Positions 31,545-44,100 of a stretch of DNA of 64,000 bases are shown here, in pieces. The notes under the pieces were generated by a model. The model worked only from the letters and a program-made list of their open reading frames with translations. It ran no database searches and had not been told where the DNA came from. The DNA comes from Marthasterias glacialis (lineage: Eukaryota > Echinodermata > Asteroidea > Forcipulatida > Asteriidae). The stretch's first letter is position 1, and each line of letters opens with the position of its first letter. The translations under genes and the position numbers were made by a program. The stretch is taken from contig OU452231.1 of NCBI GenBank assembly GCA_911728455.2, positions 10,474,078-10,538,077 of the forward strand. The letters run 5' to 3'.

Positions 31545-31780
31545 CAGAGCTCTAATTCATCTATTCCTCTGGGATTTTGTTTGACCTTTTCACACTTGAA
31601 TTGCTGACCCTCGCAAACTCCTGGGAAATAGTTTGCCCTGTTTGGGAGTAGGGTTAAGCGAGATAAACCCGGGGCTTGCATACTGGATCATTTTCCCCAG
31701 GAAAACGGCATCACGTGTGAAACGAACACGAGATGGAGGTGGGGTCAAACAAATCCCCAGGAATTTATTGGAGTTTTAAT
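31545..31780. repeat. Inverted-repeat element
   Basis: TTCCTCTGGGATTTTGTTTG at the left is mirrored by CAAACAAATCCCCAGGAA at the right. Confidence 0.6.
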
Positions 31781-31799
31781 TTCTGGGAATTGGCTCAGT

Positions 31800-33200
31800 T
31801 GTGAAACGGTCTTAAGGAAGCGTGTGCTGCCCTTTGTCTTCAACATTTTGAGGTACAGGGATAGACGAGAGTTCCATGCCTTGAATTCAGAGAAAGGTGA
31901 CAGCATTGCACATTTCAAAAGATGTGTCACAAAATTGGTGACGGTCTCATTTAAAAAAACTAACTATTTCGGTTTACAAAAACTAACTTTATGTACAGTC
32001 AGTGAAAGTACAAGTCACCTTGACAAAATAATCACTTCAAAAAGGAGATTTATGTGCATTGATGACCTATGAATCTTAAATTAAAAAAAAAAGTGTGTGA
32101 CGGCCAACGTTTTATAAAGCATTTGAAACAGAAGCCACTACCCCCAGCATTCTATAGCAGATGTTTTAACCACCCGAGCCGCATGTGGATGTTTTCCTTG
32201 GCAGGACTCCTTATTAAGTGCTTGTCACACATCGGTGTATAGGTACAACCAAAATCGTATTTTTTTAAATTTTTTTTTATCCCGGATGCGATTGTTACAT
32301 CTTGATTAAAAATGTTAGTTTTATTGCCAAGGTTCCCCAAAACTTAAGCATCTCTTTTGATAATTTTCACTTTCATGGGTAAGCTTTTTGTGTTTTGTTT
32401 CTTGAGCATCCCCGTTGTGGGACTGCTTGTTCTCACCAAACTCCAATGATTTACCAACTCTGTAATAATTTTATTGGAAAAAAATAGTTCATAGCTTTTG
32501 TTTGGTATGAGTTTGCATCCATTTATTTTTACATTGTTTTCCTTCTCCAGAGTCAACAAGTTTCTTTTGTTTTCCTTTGGTGCTCGAAACTCATGAAAAA
32601 CGAAATTTCAAAAAAGTGTCAAAATCGCAGTATTTTTGACCGCGTGAGGGCGTGTGTGAACAATTTACGTGATGCGAAACAAGTAAAACGAACTGGTTTT
32701 CATTGTGTTTATAGTTATTTATTTGGTCACTAATACAAGAAAACAACCTACAGGCAGTCAAAATAAGATAAATCTGTTGAATGTGATGCAAGGAGGCGCC
32801 GTTGAAGGCGCTCTCATGCGGTCAAAAATAGTCAATTACGTTCGTAAATATTATCCATCCTTTGTTGTGTGACTTGATTACATGATCTTTTTTTCTGTTT
32901 TGAATTTATAATAAAATTCTCCATGTCTTATTGAAATGACGTACTGATTGTATTGAACAATGTTTTTTTAAATAATAATATAACAATATTGATAAAGAAG
33001 AGAAAATGCTTTGCTTACTGATTTATTTGTTTTCAAGATTGTTGGTTTCAGAGTAAATTGTTTGTAGTTTAAATGGTTTTGATTAGTTACCGGTTGGCGT
33101 TTGGTTCTTGGGTAGTTCGGGAGAGTGTGAGAAAGTGGGGATGGGAAGAACCGATGTATCGCAGGCTTGCTGGAGCGAGATATCAAAAAGTTTGAACAGT
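31800..33200. other. Intergenic, nothing recognised
   Basis: AT-rich sequence. Short open frames show no conserved text. Confidence 0.4.
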
Positions 33201-33204
33201 TTGT

Positions 33205-33560
33205 GGCGTGACGTGGCCGAGCTGTCTAGCGCATTGAACTCCAGTTTCGGTAGCTGGGTCACCGGAGTGTTGGGTCGACTCCCGGTCGTGACACTTGTGT
33301 CCTTGAGCAAGACACTTAAATATAGTTGCTTCGGCATCACCCAGGAGTAAATGGGTACCTGCGAGGGTAGAGATTGTTGATGTGAATGGTTAGCAACATG
33401 TGCTCTGATTTGGCTGGCGGTGCTGCATACTCCAAATGAGTTGAGATGGTTTTTAGGAATGCTTAGGGTCCGATGAACAGGGGTAATAAAACTGTTGAGC
33501 GCTTTGAGAGGCCTAGTTGGCGTGATAAAGCGCATAGTAAATACACGTTGTGATTATTTT
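33205..33560 (+). repeat. SINE-A variant (A'), complete
   Basis: Head GTGACGTGGCCGAGCTGTCT, B-box region GGTCGACTCCCGGTCGTGAC, TGTCCTTGAGCAAGACACTT, then a different body (GCTGCATACTCCAAATGAG, GCTTAGGGTCCGATG) ending in GATAAAGCGCATAGTAAATA. The 3' part matches 44995-45210. Confidence 0.8.
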
Positions 33561-34490
33561 TATTATAAGATATAATACATATACATAACTTAGTTATGGG
33601 GGGTGGGTGGGGTGTCATCCGTGGCCCTTTTCGAAAAGACGGCTTAGGCTTAGGCTTCAACTCAGGCTTAGGCTTATGGTAGGGTATGGGTAAGGGTTCG
33701 GGTTAGAGGATATGATTCCTCTTGCAGGAATTTTAAAAGTAACTTGAACAAGAAGTACAAGAAGTATTTCGTATTTACAGACATTTTTATTTAGTGTATA
33801 CTAAATATAGGTTTTCCCGGCCAATTTCAACGGAAAAAATTATTCAGCTAAAAGAAGTAATTCAGTTTCAACAGTTTATCATTCACTTGTCAAATAAGAT
33901 CAGTCAAATTCATTAGGTCGCGAAAAATCATTCAATTTCGCAAAATCCAACAGCAAAAGGCTTGTCAACCGTTCAATTTCATCAAACGGGCAGTAGAAAT
34001 TCTGGAGAAAGGTGAAAATGTACTCCTGAATGCCCATACATGAAATCACATGACTGAAGCGAACCTGAATGAGAAGAACGAAATCACTGAGAACCAAATT
34101 GAATACAATAGTAACCCCAAAAGAAACCCTAGTTTGAATGCTTTACGGAAACATGCGCGAAGTTGAATGTGTGTTAGTGAAACTGATTAAAATGTTGCTC
34201 AAAATGGCCAGGAAAACCTATACTTACGTAATGAAAAAAACATTGATTAAGCAAACTGTAAACATACTGAACTATAACGTCAGATGCTATTAAAAGCTAT
34301 ACATATTTTTTTCTGGGTAAAAACATTGTCGCGTGAATGAAACAATGTTGTTGTCCTGCTGGTAAGTGTGAGGTAATTTGATCGTCAAACATACACACGT
34401 CTTTCGTTCATTTTCGCGGTCGTAAACAAACAATCTTCCGTTTTAAGTGTCCGTTTTAAGCCATAACGGAAAGCCTATTGGTAACAGGAG
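33561..34490. other. Intergenic, short GGCTTA repeat only
   Basis: 33640-33710 has GGCTTAGGCTT and GGGTATGGGTAAGGGTTCGG repeats. Otherwise nothing recognised. Confidence 0.4.
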
Positions 34491-34499
34491 TAAATATTG

Positions 34500-34880
34500 T
34501 TGTCGTGGCCGAGCGGTCTATAGTTTACCGGACTCTGATGTTGTCAGAGTGTGGGTTCGAGTCCCGGTCATGGCACTTTGTGTCCCTGGGCAAGACACTT
34601 AACAATAATTGCTACGTCATTTCGGATGGGACGTAAAGCCGTAGGCCCTCTATGTTGTGTAAAACACGTGAAAGAACCCGGTACTCTTATCGTTAAGAGA
34701 AGGGGGTTTGCCCCGGTGTTTCTGGAATAAATGGCTGCAGAATGCCCCAGCCTTGGAAACCCTCAAGAGATGCAGTTATGGGTTTGATAATTCAAACATA
34801 GCTCTGCATACCTGCAGTAAAAATAATGAGCGCTTTAGACGACCATTGGGCTTAGATAAAGCGCTATGCATGTATAAGAA
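34500..34880 (+). repeat. SINE-A, complete copy
   Basis: Best-preserved Pol III promoter: A box TGGCCGAGCGG and B box GGTTCGAGTCC, 50-60 bp apart. Then CTGGGCAAGACACTTAACAA, the GGTTTGCCCCGGTGTTTCTG body, and an end AGATAAAGCGCTATGCATGT. Class II (long variable arm) tRNA-like spacing. Confidence 0.85.
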
Positions 34881-34898
34881 ACTGCGAAATATTATTCA

Positions 34899-35150
34899 AC
34901 ACCCTAAAAAAACCTCCCGGGGCAGAATTGACCCAGATTCCCGGTCCCATGGTCTTGATCCATTCATTTCTGGGTCAGTTTGACCCGGAATCTGTGTTAA
35001 ACTGACCCGGAAACTGTTTCAAACTGACGCAGAATCCGAGACAAAATCTACATTTTTAACCAGTTTCCGGGTAAGCCTGACCCTGAGATGAGTCATGCCC
35101 CGATGGGAACCGGATTCCGGGTCAATTCTGACCCGGAGTTTTTAGAGTGT
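34899..35150. repeat. Inverted-repeat element with GGGTCA subrepeats
   Basis: ACACCCTAAAAAAACCTCCC at the left, GGAGTTTTTAGAGTGT at the right. Adjacent GCAGAATTGACCC mirrors GGGTCAATTCTGACC. The interior repeats AACTGACCCGGAA. Confidence 0.85.
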
Positions 35151-35154
35151 AGCC

Positions 35155-36030
35155 TCAACATCCCTACTGTACTGACTGGAGGCAGTTTTTCAATTTGTTA
35201 TTCAATGCTTTTGTTGTGACAACTCTGCATACATTCTGTACTATCATCACTTCATTCTCCAACCTCAGCCAGCCTTCCAGCCGAAAACTGCAAAGGTAGT
35301 CACCGACTACCAAATGCACGCCCATCTCGTGCCACGGATTAAGACTTACCAACATTTAGTTCCTATGGTATAATCTTATAATTACAATAATTTATGCTTA
35401 TTAGATTTACTTATCGGCTTGAGTAGATTTTAACTTGTTTCGTCCACAATTTTTGAAATGGTTGATTAAAAAGGCACACCGATTTAAGACCAATTTAAAA
35501 TGATTCTAACGACGGCAGTCGGACCTTGTGAGGTTCGCGATATACTTGAACTTTTATACCTCCCAATACTTAATTACAAAATTATCAATAACTCCTTTTG
35601 TAAAATATGAACATATTTTATGGTTTTTGTTGTCCTTGGTAACGAAAAAATAAAATAACTTAAATATTTTAAGTTCGTACTCAGATTTTTTTAATGAAAT
35701 GAAATATCTTAAAACATTTTCAAATGTTATGATCGAGCCAATCAACGCTATCCTTAATTTCCACAAATTATATCCTGTTAAAATATGTGAATTTCAAAAC
35801 AAAAACCGTGATATCGATAGCTTGAAAAGATTCTTGAAATTAAATCGACATAAACAATTATATGTATATATATAATTTTAAGAAAACTTTAGGAATTGAA
35901 GGGGAACAAAACATTAAAAATAATTAGTGTTTGACTTCAGACTTTTTTCACTTTGAGAAAAAGTATTTGATGTCCCAAACTGTTAGTGTGCTAAGCCTTT
36001 AAAACTGAGAAGAATTTTGTTGTTGTAATT
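35155..36030. other. Intergenic, nothing recognised
   Basis: Strongly AT-rich. No feature supported. Confidence 0.4.
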
Positions 36031-36033
36031 CCT

Positions 36034-36510
36034 TAAAAAGGAGATCCACGGTGGAATTAAGTTTTGTGATGCACTCACTTTCCAATAGATAAATTCGTTA
36101 TGAAATGGGGAAAAATGACAAGTCTCTAACCTCACGTTAAAATGGTGTAAGATGCCATTGTGTTTGATACCCTGTCACACTTCAAATATATGGGTCTGTA
36201 TAATTTTGTACATATTTTTTATTTAGTTCATTCCTGAATTTCGATGATATTCAATCAAGACGGCATTGAATTTGACCTTTTTTACTGACGCAAAAGTTCT
36301 TCCTCGGAATGTACAGACCCATTTGTTGTTGATATTCAATGACGTCATTTTCAAATTTTGCTCTGACAGCGTATACAATAAAAAGTACATTTTGCACCGT
36401 TTTAACGTAAGGTTAGAGACTTGTAATTTCCCCCCCATTTCCATAAGGACTCTATCTATTGAAATTGGTGCTTCACAAAACTGAATTTGACCTTGGATCG
36501 CCTCTTTAAA
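36034..36510. repeat. Long-TIR element
   Basis: About 110-bp inverted ends: AAGTTTTGTGATGCAC, CAAGTCTCTAACCTCACGTT at the left; AACGTAAGGTTAGAGACTTG, GGTGCTTCACAAAACTGAAT at the right. A related half is at 49900-50115. Confidence 0.8.
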
Positions 36511-38014
36511 ACCAAATGATTCCAATGATTCCAACATTTGGGATATTTCTCGTGAAGAAACGATGGTGCGGTTTTGGAGACTAGTCCGTCATTTTGTCAG
36601 CAACTAAAGACAAACAAAAAGAAACACAACCAGGCATTAAAAATGGATCTAACTCCTTTTCACTGCAACGTAGTTACATGCATTAAAATCAAGGCTGTAA
36701 TGTGGTCTGCGTGGTGCATGTTTCTTAGTGCTATGTAGTCGACTTGGGAATCATGTCAGAGTTTTGTAAAAACTATGTCAACTTGTGTGTGAACACCAAA
36801 AGTAAGAGCAAAACCTGCAAAACCATAGCCAGTGACAATTCAGCTAAGTCTGCATATAGCTACTATATTCCATTTGTTGGTGTTTGTTTTGCATAGGATT
36901 TGAAACCTTATGGTGGGCAAATCTAATATATAATCTCGCAATTTAGTATTCTTCATTTGGTATTGAAATAAATGTGAGTTTGAATTAGGCTGAATTGAAG
37001 TTTTGATGTGTGTGCGCACATAAAAATAGTGTGTGAATATTCATTAGTTTGTGGGGTATTGCAAATATGCATGAGCACTGTTTTGTGAATACATTAACCT
37101 AGAAAGGTAAGGATGGCTAAGTGGCCTTTTGTCTGAGTGTGTAGTGAAGTGTGAGTGTGTGTGGAAGGAGAGGAGGGAGGTGTCTTGACCTTCACTCGCT
37201 CGCTGCTGTATGATAGTCAAGAGGCATTGAGGCCGTCTGTGTGACTGGACCGGTGATCGACGGCAAGGCGACTCACTAACTGCAAACCCGTAAGTTTATT
37301 TTGTTTTGTTAGAAAGTGAAACGAGAATCACAAAATGAATTTAGTTTTACCATGGAGGATGTATTTCCTTCCTCCATGGTTTTACTAACAACCATAGCTG
37401 TCTGGAGATGTCAAAGGAATTGTTAATAAGTTGAATTTGAAAGAAAGTTCAAGAGATGTTTACACATTCTTGGTTTGAAACAGTTTTAAAGTTTAAATTA
37501 CATGGTGATAACATTGTTTAGCAAGTTTTGAGTACAAAAAAACTAGTCTGGTTTGGAATTTTTATAACTCATTTCAGACGCCCACAGGGGATGGGTTTTT
37601 ATTCTGTATTGGAGCATGAGACGACTCGGTGGTTGTAAACAGCTAGACAACTCTGAGTAGAGCACACAGCCGTTTTCCTACAATAAACTTACGGCCGTTT
37701 TGACCTCATTGAGGGCGCTGTTGTACATAATGGGACTCATGACGGCAAACGCATGAGGTCTATATAAGATTGACATGAGGACGGGGGTCAAAACATTGGT
37801 ATTCTGTATTCTCATCAATTTAGCCCCTATGCCACTAACGCCACTTGAAGTGTGGCGAAAGAGAATCATGTTGTTACTTCTGCGTTGTGTATTATTATAA
37901 TATAGCAGCTGAGGCTGTAAATGTGTTTTGTTGTAGATGTTTTCGCTGCTGCATGCAGATGTTATGGTTGTAATTTTTAGATCTAGATTTCTGTTTTTGT
38001 CCGTGTTTACTTAC

Positions 38015-38126
38015 CGTACACGCAATGACCGATAACGACTGATGACCCACCGTAGTACAGATCACATTCGATTAAATTATTTTCATAATCCGTCTCAGCC
38101 ACGAGGTTATCGGGGTTCACATGTAT
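38015..38126 (-). CDS. LOXL2: LOXL exon 11: near the C terminus
   Basis: Acceptor GTCTTCCGTAG, strong donor GTAAGTAA. Encodes [37 protein letters not shown], matching LOXL2 INPNFEVAESDYSNN...C...Y.CHIG. Ends phase 1, so one more short exon must follow; its position in or beyond 30-38 kb is unknown. Confidence 0.93.
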
Positions 38127-41100
38127 CTACGGAAGACAAAAATTTGATCACAAAATTATTTCATCTAAGTTTCCGTATAGTTCATCGCTAATTAATAATC
38201 GGGGGGTAGGGCGTGAGGAAGAGTTCGTCAACGGCCGTCGAAGACCGGCAGGGTCGTGACCAGGACCGAGCCAATTCGATTATAGGGTACTTTTTCCAGA
38301 GGTTGCAATATGCTTACGAGAGCTACATTGTGAGTTGATTTTTTTGTGAAAAACAGAAGAATTGTTACACTGTGGGCTTGACCCCACAGAATGTTTTGAT
38401 AAGGGAACACATTAAAAAAAAAAGGATCATAGAACTACTGTTAGAAAACCCCAGTTTGTCGCTCTAGTGAGTATGTCTGCTCCACCAGTGGTGATACTAG
38501 AGGGGGCACAAGACGTGCATCATTTTTTTCTATAGGGAACTTCTGTCAAATTAAAACTGTAGTTTCCAATTTCATTTTTCTTAAACAAGCCCCCTTTCAG
38601 CGCTTTTGTTGTGTCTTTTAGCCTACTATTTTTTTTATATAGGGCCTATACAAACACCTTACGGGGAGGTAAAACAACTACATTGTCTGTGTGTTTAATA
38701 AAACTAGTTTTGAAAACATTGATAAAAGCTTATAAAAATATATAACATTTTAGGCTTTAGATTTTTGTTAATTTCTAATCTCAAAAGTCCATATTTCAAA
38801 TAAGGGGAACGGGGAGGGAACACGGACAAAAATTGGTGGGCACGTGCCGCCTTGCCCCTCCCCCCTGGTTACGCCACAGTGCTCCACAAAAGAAGATTTC
38901 CGGAAAGTAAAACGTTATGAAAAAAAAATACTTCAAAGATGAAAACAGAATGATTTGTGCTTAGGTTTAAACTAGCAAAGGGCGTAGTGGGTCCCATCAT
39001 CAAGATGACACCAACAAACGTACCCTTAGTGTGTATAAGTCCATTTTGACGCCCGTTATGTCCACCCACTGACAGTCGATATTACTGGCATAGATGTCTA
39101 TACAGTTAACAGAGATACCCTGGTCGGTGTTACATGAGAACTGCGGCTGTATCCCATCGTCGCAGTGCCCGTCCTCGAGGCAGAAGCTGGCTTTGTGCCC
39201 CTGGGCGACCCGCTCATTCTTGCGGTTCATCAGGTCGTAATGGCTAAAGATCTCCATACTATGGTAGTGCCTGAAAGGAAAAGAAGCAACCATCGATATT
39301 TGGGTTTTGTTTTACTCCCTTTGAGTTACCATGTAACTGAATTTGCTCTTCCATTTTGACTGGTGAGCTGGTGCCATTTTAAATTAAGCTCGCTGTGGTT
39401 CAGCGCTCCATAATGATAGGATACAACCTAGGGTTTTGAAAGAGCAACTTCTTTCATAAAAAATACATCAAATAAATAAATCCACTCCTCTACATTTCAC
39501 ACAGCAATAGTGTAGAAATCAACCTGTAGAAATTTCATCTGAAAAAGTGGCCTAGTTTTGTGATATTTTAAAATAGAAAACATCGAATTGTAGTTGATGT
39601 TGTGTCATGTCTGAAACTGAGTCTTGAACTACAAATTCCTCACGCCCACACACACGTTTGTCCACTCCCGTAAATCGAGAACTTCTCTTTGTTCTACCCT
39701 TGTTTGGACTTAAATATTTAGCGACGTCTCCATTGGTTTTGTACACGAAAGCGAAGCAAGGCCGCCCTCACTCTGTCAAAACGCCCGGATCTATTTTGTA
39801 AAAGTCATGAGTTTCAACGGATGGACACCCCAGCGGTGTTTCCGAAAACATATTCTACAGACCTGGTCACGGTTTTAAACCGCAGTTACTTTTTAAACTA
39901 AAATAAAATTACAGTTTTCTTTTCGATAAATAATCGATAGCGATCATCTTTGAGATAAATGTGAGCTAGGCAGCTAAGCAAATTATATTTGTTTCTTCTG
40001 AAGACGATCAGAGCATACTGATCGAAACGTCGATTTGTTACACCACCGGTTCTTCTTAGAACCACCACAACTCATAAGAGAGATTCCATGTATATGATGT
40101 TACCGCAAACCATACTTATGATGCTTAAAGTTTGTGGACTGGTTATCCGCTATACATTGTGCTTAACAAGGAGATTAGTAATCAACATTTTGAAGATATT
40201 TACATGTGACAGCTATGCCATATCCAACTGTATCTGCTCAGCACGGGGCGAAACTGTTCCATCCCACGGTTCATGATGGCGCTTGTGAACCGGAGGAGTC
40301 GGCGTAGACCGTAGCGATTGGGAACATCAGATAGGCAGCCTTCCTCCCTGGAGCATGTCATCAGGGAATCGGGCCAGTCTTGGATTCGTACGGAAGACTG
40401 GAGGACGTGAAGGTCCATTAACACATCGGGCAAAACTGTCAACGGATAGACATAACTATGAATTAAAAAAATAAATAAGTAAATAAATAAAACATCGAGA
40501 CTGATAGCTATACCTGCATTCCATGAGGGGCAGCGTTGTATCTACGGAAAATAGCGCCCATGGCAAGCACTGAAATTGCGCAATGTCATAAGAAACAAGC
40601 CCCGCCTCCTTACTTGTTGACCAGCCTTGGCTATGCCACCGAAAATCCGTCAAAAGTCCGACACGACAAAATCCTATTGGAAAATGTAAACATGGTTGTG
40701 TGCGCGTACTCATAGCTCGTGCGTTCATGCCATACAGTGCGGCTCATAGATATATCTATGGTGCGGCATTGAAGAGACACCCATTGTGCTGCCCACGCGT
40801 AAGTGGTGATGCAGCCAATGCTGTGATTGGTCATTATGTTAGGGGCGGGGCTCAATGGATCGGTCTATTCACCTAAAGCCTTGAAAGTGGTACACTGTGA
40901 TATTTTGGACTTAATTAAAGTGGCAGTTTTAATAGAATGCAAACTAATGGCTCTAAGTTTGTGTAAGTTAAAACATGGATTCTTACAATCTACGCAGACC
41001 ACACCAGCACGGAAGCCTCGGTAGCATGTGTTGTTCTGTGATCGACGCGTGTATTTGCATTCCTTAATGGTTCGCTCGTTCCCGGTGCATTGTACATCCA

Positions 41101-44100
41101 ACATCATTATGGACCTCTTGGGCGCAGCTCCGTAGCTTAAAGTACTCTGTAAATTGGGAGTATGGGCAAGATTCAAGAATCAAAAGTCAAATTTAAAAAG
41201 ATTTCTCATACAATTTTAACTCTTGACAATGTCATTCTAGGTGCACAAATCGTGCCAGTTGGACGTCCAGGGGCCGATTTCAAAAAGAGCAAAGTTTGAC
41301 TCTTAACTGTGTGCATCAATCTTAACTGCTAAACTGCGATAGTGATATCACAATACAAATCACTATGGGGATACTAACAACTCATCTTAAGATGAATCTC
41401 AGTGCTTTGTGAAATCGAGCCTGGGCTTTGTTGCTCTTTTGTAAATATGTGATGTCACATGGTCTTTAAGTCGACATATCAATACAATTTCTCACGCTCG
41501 AACGTTTTTTTTACTCAAACTAATACTTCGACATATACGAGCAAAATAAGTCGACTTGGTGAAATTAATCATCTATCCTGATATGGCATTTCTAAAACTC
41601 CGTTGAATTCTGTTCCCCTAGAAATCTTAGGCTCGTAAAAACATGTTTGCTATCAGTATGTGTTTATTTCTAGGAAAGAAGTTGATGTAGATGTGATGTT
41701 GGTGATGAAGATGTTGTATGTTCGGTAACAATAAACCCCACCGCTCCCTAACTCCTCCAGCCCAGCGCCACGTCTGGCTGGATGTGATTTTAATCGAAGA
41801 ATGATAATGTAGATGTAGTATGTAGCTAACCTAACATTAATGTACTCACCTGAATTGCGTAGCGAGCATGTTCCATCCCCAGCTGTCTGCAAACTACTTT
41901 GGCATCCAAGAGTCCCCAATCATTCCCCCCGCATACATTGGCCCACTCCCCGTTCAACAGGACGGCTACACGGCCCTCCCTCTCGTACGTCCCCCCTTCA
42001 AGTTTCACCTTGAATGTAAAAGGGGGAAAAGGTGAATCATAGTAAGAATACCTAACTGTAATGGCGATTTGTCCATTAAAATTAATAATAAACATCGGAG
42101 TAACTAGTTATTTTCATTTTGGTGGGGCAGGCCGGGGCAAATTAATTTTGTTTTATTTATATGTTTTATTTATTTATTAATCTATTTATTTATTCATCTT
42201 CGACACCCATAACTTGCTACCTGAAAATACCTCTAAGGGGCAAAGCAGGGTAAGTTTACGTAAGACAAGAGGCAACCTCGTCTAAATAGGAGAAAGTTTT
42301 CGGCAGTACGAAATAATCTGTGGAACTTGAAACATGATTGGAAAACAATCTAGAAAGTTAGGTTTGTGGTAACACCGTCTAGATAATAATCGCTCGAACG
42401 TGTTGTGGTGGTTCTGAAAAGAACTGGTGTTGTAACAACTCGAGCATTTCGCTTCGTAAAAGCATCTGGTCATTCTTACGTGGCTTTTGACGTCGATATC
42501 GGGTACGATGCACCGTACACCAGCATCATTAGCGTGGGTGCAGCTGCTGCTGTTAAAATACCCATGGTCACACGTGGTTAGAGTCCTCTCGTGACCTCTG
42601 CACTGCATCTTCCACAGCCAGATCGGGCCCACCCCTGAAATAGAGAAATAATGAGACTCGGTTCTTAAAGCTCTGTATCAAAGGGCGCCCCCAGGGCGTT
42701 CATTATTTTAAAAGGTTTTGCTAAGTTTTTGACCTATGATACGCGTTTATATAGCACCTTGCGAGGGTCTACCAGGTGATGCGGTGCAATCTGCAGCCAC
42801 CCACGCCAGAACCACCAGGCAAACCCCTTCTCTTAACGATAAGTGTATTGGGGTTTCCCCGTGCGTTACACAAAACACAGGACCTATGGCGTTGACGTCC
42901 CAACCGAAGGACGAAGCAATTATGGTTTAAAGGTGTAAGTTGCTCAAGGACCCAAGTGTCACGACCGGGACTCGAACATACACTCTGACATCACTAGAAC
43001 TTGAGACTGGTGCGCTAGACCGCTCAACCACGACACAAAAACCTAGAGTTTAATAGTCCCCAAAAGTTAATAGCTGTTCGGCACCTATTATGTATAGCCT
43101 GACCCCAAATACAACCTGGGTCTAAATGTAGCCTTAAGTGTAACCGAAGTTTTGCAGATATGGGATAAAAAATGGTCAAATGGACGGTGTAACGCGCTTA
43201 AAAGATCAATGGATTTTACCCAGTATGTCTTTTGCCCGACATGGCGTTTCAAAAATCTTTCAAGGAAACAATCTAACTTACCTTGACCAAATCCGGAGTC
43301 CGGGACGACTTTCTTTGCTGCCCCGAAGCCGAGCTGCTTACAAGCAACGCTGGCGTCAGTCAAGTCAAAGCCTTGGCTGCAGATGGTTCCCCATATCCCC
43401 TTGATGTAGACCTCCAGTCTTCCCTCACCAAAGTTGCCCCCAGCTCTCAGTCGGATGACAGGCCGGGGACCTTTTCTCCCCTGCGAAAAGAATGAAACCC
43501 TTAAAAATGTATCATGCGATTTCAATTCGTGTAAGAAAAAATAATAAAAATAAATAAACACTCGTTTTGTCCGCCGTACCACTCTCGCAAAGAGCCACAT
43601 GGCGGCGACTCTTTTTATAGTGAAAGACGAGCATTTTCAACTTGAATCAGGGTGGAGTTCGCTCCAGTTTCACTCACAAGGTGGGTTTCACTCTCCAAAG
43701 AGCCAAAATCACACCACTCCGGCGAGAGAGTGAATTTTCACTCTTTTATAAAAAGAGTGAACAATTTCACTTACGGAGTAGACCGGTACTCCAAGCTCGA
43801 ACTGTTTTCAGTCCCTATTGCGTGGGTTTTCCCTATTTAGGGTTTTCCTCCCACACCTAAAACTGGACATTTCTTCAACATCCTCTCTACACGGGTATCT
43901 TCAGGCCTACGGGTCACAGTGCAATTCACTTTTGAGGACCCCTTAGTTTCATTACCAGAAAGATTTAATAATAACAACATGAACGCTTGAGTCCAGTCCA
44001 TTCGGCCACAACACCCCGCAAGAGGTAAACCCCAAACCAAGGCAACACTTCAGAACGAACACATAATAGCTCCCTTACCTTAGTCTGTTTTCGTTTGGCC

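Noticed and set aside
34500..34590. Possible functional tRNA-Leu/Ser gene
   Set aside because: A and B boxes are good, but the acceptor stem does not pair and the same head plus tail occurs in many copies, so it is a SINE head.
37044..37132. Candidate last LOXL exon on the minus strand
   Set aside because: Phase and polypyrimidine tract fit, but the 28 residues show no similarity to LOX C termini; left out of the gene model.
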